DNA from: Lachnospiraceae bacterium
Lineage (GTDB): Bacteria; Bacillota_A; Clostridia; Lachnospirales; Lachnospiraceae
DNA length: 10,499 nucleotides
Direction of reading: 5' to 3'
NCBI GenBank assembly: GCA_017613055.1
Contig: JAGAES010000052.1
Coordinates: 1-10,499 of the forward strand
The notes beneath the pieces were generated by a model. That model did not search any database. It worked only from the letters and a program-made list of their open reading frames with translations, and was not told the DNA's origin. The position numbers and the translations under genes are program-made. Of this stretch, positions 7,221-10,499 are shown in pieces (positions within the stretch are counted from its first letter, which is position 1; each line of letters starts with the position of its first letter).

Positions 7221-9116
7221 ATGCCCGGCATGTACGGCGGTCTCGGTCCGAGAGGACATCTGACGGACGAGGAAAAAGCAAACAAACCGAAGGTCTCAAA
7301 AGAGCTCATATACCGGATTCTCGGCTATCTGAAGCCGTACTGGATCCAGTTCACATTTGTCTTCATAACGATTCTGCTTTCGGCGATTATCGGACTTCTG
7401 CCGTCCATTATCACCGGTAAGATTGTCGACCAGGCGCTTGTCAATCCGGACATGAAACGCCTGCTGACGCTGTGTCTTGCGGCGTTCGCGGCGGTTGCGG
7501 TGAGCCAGGTCATCGGCGTTCTTGAAAGCTATATCAACGCATGGATTTCGCAACGGATCATCTTCGACATGAAGAACCAGATGTACGCGCACCTGCAGCA
7601 GATGCCCCACGCGTTCTTCACGACCGAAAAGCAGGGCGATATCATCACCCGCATGAACACCGACATCAACGGCGTCAGTTCCGTAATCAGCGGGACGCTC
7701 ACAAGCATCGTGAGCAACGTCGCGACGCTTGTCACCACGCTTGTCGCGCTCTTTACGATGAGCTGGAAGCTCGCTTTGATCGGCATGATTGTCATCCCGA
7801 TTCTGATTATCCCGTCAAGGGTGGTCGGCAATACGAGGTTTCGCCTTGTGACGCAGAGCCACGCGAAGCAGGACGAGATGAACCAGATTATCAACGAGAC
7901 GCTTAGCGTCAGCGGTTCGATGCTCGTCAAGATTTTTACGAGAGAGCAGAAGGAATACGACCACTTCGTCGAGAAGAACGAAGAGGTCACGAAGATATCC
8001 CTGAAGGAAGCACAGAGCGGACGGTGGTTCCGCGTTGTGATGGGCATGTTCACGCAGATCGGTCCGCTTCTTATCTACCTGGCCGGCGGCTATTTCCTGA
8101 TCAAGGAAGACCCCGCGATCACGGTCGGTACGATTACCGCAACGGTCGCGCTCATAAACCGCATGTACCGCCCGGTGGAATCGCTTCTGAACCTCGGCGT
8201 GGACTTCACGAGATCGCTTGCCCTGTTTACGAGAATTTTCGATTATCTGGACCGTCCGATTACGATCAAATCGCCCGAGAACGGGCTTACGCCGGACCTT
8301 CATTGCAAGGATATCGAATACAAAAATGTTGAGTTCTGTTACAGCGAGGACAAGCCGCTTCTTACCGACGTGAACTTCACGGTTCCGGGCGGCGCGGCGT
8401 ACGCGATTGTCGGACCTTCGGGCTCCGGAAAGTCCACCGTAGTCAACCTGATTCCGCGTCTTTACGACACCGTAAGCGGTTCGGTTACAATCGGCGGCGT
8501 GAACGTCCGCGACATGGACCTCACGTGGCTTCGGAAGGGCATCGGAGTCGTCACGCAGGACACTTACCTGTTCAACGGAACGGTGCTTGATAACCTTCGA
8601 TACGCGAAGGACGACGCAACGATGGAAGAAATCGAGGAAGCCTGCAAAAAGGCAAGCATCCACGATTTCATCATGAGCCAGCCGAAGGGTTATGACACCG
8701 AAGTCGGCAACCGCGGACTGAAGCTGTCGGGCGGCGAAAAGCAGCGGCTTTCGATTGCCCGCGTCATACTGAAGGATCCTGAGATATTGATTCTCGATGA
8801 GGCAACCTCGGCGCTCGATTCGATTTCGGAAAGCGCGATTCAGGAAGCGCTCGAGACGATGATGAAGGGCCGCACGGGTCTCGTTATCGCGCACCGTCTG
8901 TCGACGATACTCAAGGCCGACAAGATTCTCGTCGTCGCCGGCGGCGTCATTGCCGAACAGGGCACGCACGAAGAACTGCTTGCGATGAACGGCGTGTACC
9001 GCGACCTTTACGAGACGCAGTTCCGCACCGTCATCGATTACGAGACGGGCGATTCCGCGGAGAAGGAAGAAAAGACCGAAGCGGCTCCGGCCGATGATCA
9101 AAAAGAAGGGAAGTAA
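7221..9116 (+). CDS. ABC exporter half-transporter (fused transmembrane and ATPase domains)
   Basis: The 631-residue product is a type IV (MsbA/LmrA-like) exporter half-transporter that would act as a homodimer or with a partner. The membrane domain spans about 35-345, with six hydrophobic helices and the family segment MPHAFFTTEKQGDIITRMNTD at 128-148. The ATPase domain spans about 365-600: Walker A GPSGSGKS (398-405), Q-loop Q446, signature LSGGE (502-506), Walker B ILILDE with catalytic E527, D-loop SALD (530-533) and switch histidine H558. All ATPase residues are intact. The tail after 605 is acidic and Lys/Ala-rich, of no recognised function. The reading frame is open back to an ATG at 7140, but the start at 7221 is preferred. 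It has GGGGAG five bases upstream and gives the MPGMYGGLGPRG N-terminus, while 7140 lies only about 10 bases after the predicted transcription start. The substrate is unknown; lipid, peptide or drug are family possibilities. Confidence 0.95.
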   Translation: MPGMYGGLGPRGHLTDEEKANKPKVSKELIYRILGYLKPYWIQFTFVFITILLSAIIGLLPSIITGKIVDQALVNPDMKRLLTLCLAAFAAVAVSQVIGVLESYINAWISQRIIFDMKNQMYAHLQQMPHAFFTTEKQGDIITRMNTDINGVSSVISGTLTSIVSNVATLVTTLVALFTMSWKLALIGMIVIPILIIPSRVVGNTRFRLVTQSHAKQDEMNQIINETLSVSGSMLVKIFTREQKEYDHFVEKNEEVTKISLKEAQSGRWFRVVMGMFTQIGPLLIYLAGGYFLIKEDPAITVGTITATVALINRMYRPVESLLNLGVDFTRSLALFTRIFDYLDRPITIKSPENGLTPDLHCKDIEYKNVEFCYSEDKPLLTDVNFTVPGGAAYAIVGPSGSGKSTVVNLIPRLYDTVSGSVTIGGVNVRDMDLTWLRKGIGVVTQDTYLFNGTVLDNLRYAKDDATMEEIEEACKKASIHDFIMSQPKGYDTEVGNRGLKLSGGEKQRLSIARVILKDPEILILDEATSALDSISESAIQEALETMMKGRTGLVIAHRLSTILKADKILVVAGGVIAEQGTHEELLAMNGVYRDLYETQFRTVIDYETGDSAEKEEKTEAAPADDQKEGK

Positions 9117-9121
9117 GCACC

Positions 9122-9736
9122 ATGGCTCACAAAAAACTGATTCTGGTAAGCGGCGGTCCCTGCGTCGGTAAATCTACCGTCGCCCGGAAGATTTTCGAGC
9201 ACTACGTAAACAGCGCCTATTGCGACGGCGACTGGTGCTGGTGCGTGAATCCGGATTCCATCCGCGACCACCGTCTGCGGGAGGGCGACCGTAACATGGC
9301 ATTTCTCCTTTCGACTTACCTGAATTCGGGATATGAATACGTTGTATTCTCCTCGGTTGTGCTGACCGACCCCGACGCACGTGAGAGCATTCTCAGAAGC
9401 ATTACCGCAGACGACTACACGGTGCTCAGTTACCAGCTTGTCTGCTCCGAAGATACATTAAAGGCAAGGCACGACGCCCGCGAGGGCGAGGACGTTTCGT
9501 TCTTCTGGCTCCAGCTTCCGCCTTACCCGGGCGAGGTTGTGATTGACACCGACGGCAAGACGCCCGCGAAGATCTGCAAGGAAATCTGTAAGCTGATCGA
9601 CGCCGCCGAAACGAAAGCGCCCGCGAAGAAACCTGCGGCGAAGAAACCCGCGAAGACGGCTGAGAAGAAGCCGGCAAATGCCACGGCCGAGAAGAAACCG
9701 GCGAAGAAGCCCGCCGCGAAGAAGAGTACGAAATAA
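9122..9736 (+). CDS. Small P-loop NTPase/kinase-like protein with histone H1-like lysine-rich tail
   Basis: The first 160 or so residues form a compact P-loop domain. It has a Walker A motif GGPCVGKST at 11-19, a hydrophobic second strand YVVFSSVVLTD at 73-83 ending in the acidic residue expected for Walker B, and an Arg-rich segment (TLKARHDAR, 112-120) resembling the lid of small-molecule or nucleotide kinases of the AAA_33/zeta-toxin type. The substrate is not identifiable. Residues 163-204 differ: repeats of AKKPA/AEKKP with 15 lysines in 42 positions plus Ala, Pro and Thr, like eukaryotic histone H1 tails and bacterial H1-like proteins. Such tails usually bind nucleic acid or other polyanions non-specifically. 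The gene starts 5 bp after the ABC stop codon, with its purine-rich ribosome binding site (GAAGGGAAG) inside the end of the ABC gene, which implies translational coupling. A nucleic-acid kinase or polyanion-anchored kinase is an inference. Confidence 0.75.
   Translation: MAHKKLILVSGGPCVGKSTVARKIFEHYVNSAYCDGDWCWCVNPDSIRDHRLREGDRNMAFLLSTYLNSGYEYVVFSSVVLTDPDARESILRSITADDYTVLSYQLVCSEDTLKARHDAREGEDVSFFWLQLPPYPGEVVIDTDGKTPAKICKEICKLIDAAETKAPAKKPAAKKPAKTAEKKPANATAEKKPAKKPAAKKSTK
9607..9733 (+). repeat. Degenerate Lys-Pro-Ala codon repeats at the 3' end of the P-loop kinase gene
   Basis: Short units of the type GCG-AAG-AAA-CCC/CCT recur through this stretch and encode AKKPA-like repeats. The units are imperfect and of varying length, including AAKKP, AKTAEKKP and ATAEKKP. 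They look like an old, drifting low-complexity expansion, not a recent tandem duplication. Such tracts are prone to slippage and length variation between strains. Confidence 0.7.
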
Positions 9737-9783
9737 AACCGCATACAATCAAACGTACAGTGTAACGTTGTGAAAATGAGTAG

Positions 9784-9892
9784 ATAACCCCCTGATCCGG
9801 TTCGAGCCCGGAACGACCGAAACGACTGTATATGACGAGACGGAATCATTCTGCCCTGACTGCTTTAGGGGAGTCCCGCGTCATATCGGCGC
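9784..9892 (+). promoter_or_regulatory. Structured leader upstream of the ECF T gene; candidate divergent cobalamin-type riboswitch
   Basis: The elements resemble the cobalamin aptamer core in order and spacing. A P4-like hairpin TCCGG-TTCGAGC-CCGGA (9796-9812) is followed by a 17-nt joining segment ending in ACTGT (9825-9829). A small hairpin ATGA/TCAT (9832-9835 and 9846-9849) encloses GACGA (9834-9838). Then come TGCCCTGACTG (9852-9862) and GAGTCCCG (9871-9878). Cobalamin riboswitches classically show GGUG hairpins, CCCGCnACUGU, GACGA, GCCACUG and a closing B12 box. Here the CCCGC portion, the exact GCCACUG and the AGYCAGGAGACCUGCC box are absent or strongly changed, so the identity is uncertain. 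A second possible pairing is ATATGACG (9830-9837) with CGTCATAT (9879-9886), exact over 8 bp. The terminator immediately downstream and the ECF transporter gene support ligand-controlled attenuation. A TACAAT at 9744-9749 could be a -10 box, but no good -35 was seen. Confidence 0.5.
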
Positions 9893-9909
9893 CGGGACTC
9901 TCTTTATTT
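9867..9909 (+). terminator. Leader terminator/attenuator ahead of the ECF T gene
   Basis: GAGTCCCG (9871-9878) pairs with CGGGACTC (9893-9900). The stem can extend outward to 9867/9904 with two G-U wobbles, making about 12 bp around a 14-nt loop, and TTTATTT (9903-9909) follows. It ends 17 bp before the ATG at 9927, ahead of the ribosome binding site, which is the placement of an attenuator. It could also simply terminate the upstream unit. Its base (9867-9870) can instead pair with CCCT at 9854-9857, so the two folds are mutually exclusive. Confidence 0.75.
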
Positions 9910-9926
9910 ATGCGAAAGGAAGGCAA

Positions 9927-10499
9927 ATGGCATACGAACGGATACATCCGGCAGTCCTTTTAATCTATATCCTGTCGGTTACAATTCCCGCGGTATTCAC
10001 TTTAAATCCGCTGCTGCCGCTTGCGGCGCTCTGCGCGGTTTTGGTGCTGCTCCTTTTGATTGAACCGGAGCCGCCTAAGGTACGGACCGTCTTGTGGCTT
10101 ACGCTTCTGTTCGCGGCGGTTGTCATAACGAACCCGCTGTTTTCACACCGCGGACGCACCGAGCTGTTCTTTCTGAACGGGCACGCGATTACGTTAGAGG
10201 CTGTCCTGTACGGCGTAAGGAATGCGACGTGCGTGCTTGCGGTATTGCTGTGGTGCCGGTGCTTAAACCGGTTTGTGACCGGGGAACGATGGATTGCCCT
10301 TCTCGGGAACATTGCCCCTAAGACAGCACTTCTTCTTTCCTCGTCGCTTCGGATGATTCCGCTCCTTCGAAAGAGAGGCGAAACGATGCGGAACGAACAG
10401 CGGACGCTCGGGTTATACGGCGACGGAGACGCGGTCGGAAGGATTACGGGCGGCGCGAAGACGTTCTCAATGCTTGTCACATGGTCGCTTGACCATGCG
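9927..10499 (+). CDS. ECF transporter transmembrane (T) component, N-terminal 191 residues (C-terminus beyond window)
   Basis: The reading frame is open from the ATG at 9927 to the window end. The product has hydrophobic helices at about 8-26, 29-45, 53-68 and 100-111. It carries the EcfT/CbiQ-like segment NPLFSHRG at 69-76, then ELFFLNGHAITLEAVLYGVRNA at about 78-99, and a coupling-helix-like SLRMIPLLRKRGETM near 139-153. T components are the membrane scaffold of energy-coupling factor importers. They join two ABC ATPases to a substrate-binding S component for vitamins or for nickel or cobalt. The usual Ala-Arg-Gly coupling motif is not evident: NEQRTLGLYG occupies the likely second site. 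A strong AAAGGAAGG precedes the start. Genes for the ATPases and S component, which would reveal the substrate, would be expected beyond the window. The riboswitch-like leader hints at cobalamin. Full length is typically 230-280 residues. Confidence 0.88.
   Translation, partial: MAYERIHPAVLLIYILSVTIPAVFTLNPLLPLAALCAVLVLLLLIEPEPPKVRTVLWLTLLFAAVVITNPLFSHRGRTELFFLNGHAITLEAVLYGVRNATCVLAVLLWCRCLNRFVTGERWIALLGNIAPKTALLLSSSLRMIPLLRKRGETMRNEQRTLGLYGDGDAVGRITGGAKTFSMLVTWSLDHA

Noticed and set aside
7815..9101. Long minus-strand open frame (428 codons) opposite the ABC transporter gene
   Set aside because: It is an antisense shadow of the highly conserved ABC ATPase; the translation is Arg/Val-rich and without motifs.
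9754..9770. AACGT/ACGTT inverted repeat after the kinase gene as a terminator
   Set aside because: The stem is only 5 bp, AT-containing and not followed by a T-tract; transcripts more likely end at the stronger terminator at 9867-9909.
9796..9820. tRNA-like T-arm: UCCGG stem with UUCGAGC loop followed by ACGACCG
   Set aside because: It looks like a TpsiC arm, but no matching 5' acceptor strand (CGGUCGU), D-arm or anticodon arm lies in the 65-80 bases upstream and no CCA follows. It is better explained as a hairpin of the leader RNA.

Overview
The window looks like a chromosomal segment of a plant-fibre-degrading Firmicute, most likely a gut or rumen clostridium (Lachnospiraceae-like). This rests on strong GGAGG-type ribosome binding sites, sigma-A style promoters with 17-bp spacers, intrinsic terminators, a GH3 enzyme with the permuted domain order known from Butyrivibrio and Ruminococcus, and an ECF-type vitamin transporter gene. 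Base composition is even and moderately GC-rich, with no insertion sequence, phage gene, CRISPR array or tRNA seen. The taxonomic placement is inference.

Left part (1-7074): a divergent hemicellulose locus. On the minus strand a MATE-family membrane exporter (689-2230) is followed 24 bp later by a GH51 alpha-L-arabinofuranosidase (664 down to the window edge, C-terminus missing). On the plus strand a GH10 xylanase-type enzyme with two C-terminal carbohydrate-binding-like modules (2466-4547) is followed 30 bp later by a GH3 glycosidase with inverted domain order (4578-7031), then a clear terminator. The 235-bp divergent intergenic region has a recognisable promoter for each direction and a perfect 9-bp inverted repeat, whose right arm covers the -35 box of the GH10 promoter. 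None of the three hydrolases has a signal peptide, so the set fits cytoplasmic finishing of imported arabinoxylo-oligosaccharides: GH51 removes arabinose, GH10 cuts the backbone, and GH3 releases terminal sugars. No importer or regulator gene is in view.

Middle part (7075-9736): a separate transcription unit with its own promoter (TTGAAT, 17 bp, TATTAT). It encodes a half-size ABC exporter (7221-9116) and, 5 bp later, a small P-loop kinase-like protein with an unusual lysine/alanine/proline-rich, histone H1-like tail (9122-9736).

Right part (9737-10499): a 190-bp leader precedes an ECF transporter transmembrane (T) component cut off by the window end. The leader holds a structured element that partly matches the cobalamin riboswitch core and ends in an intrinsic terminator just before the ribosome binding site. 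A divergent or shortened cobalamin-type riboswitch is the most interesting candidate in the window, but it needs a covariance-model search and comparative folding.
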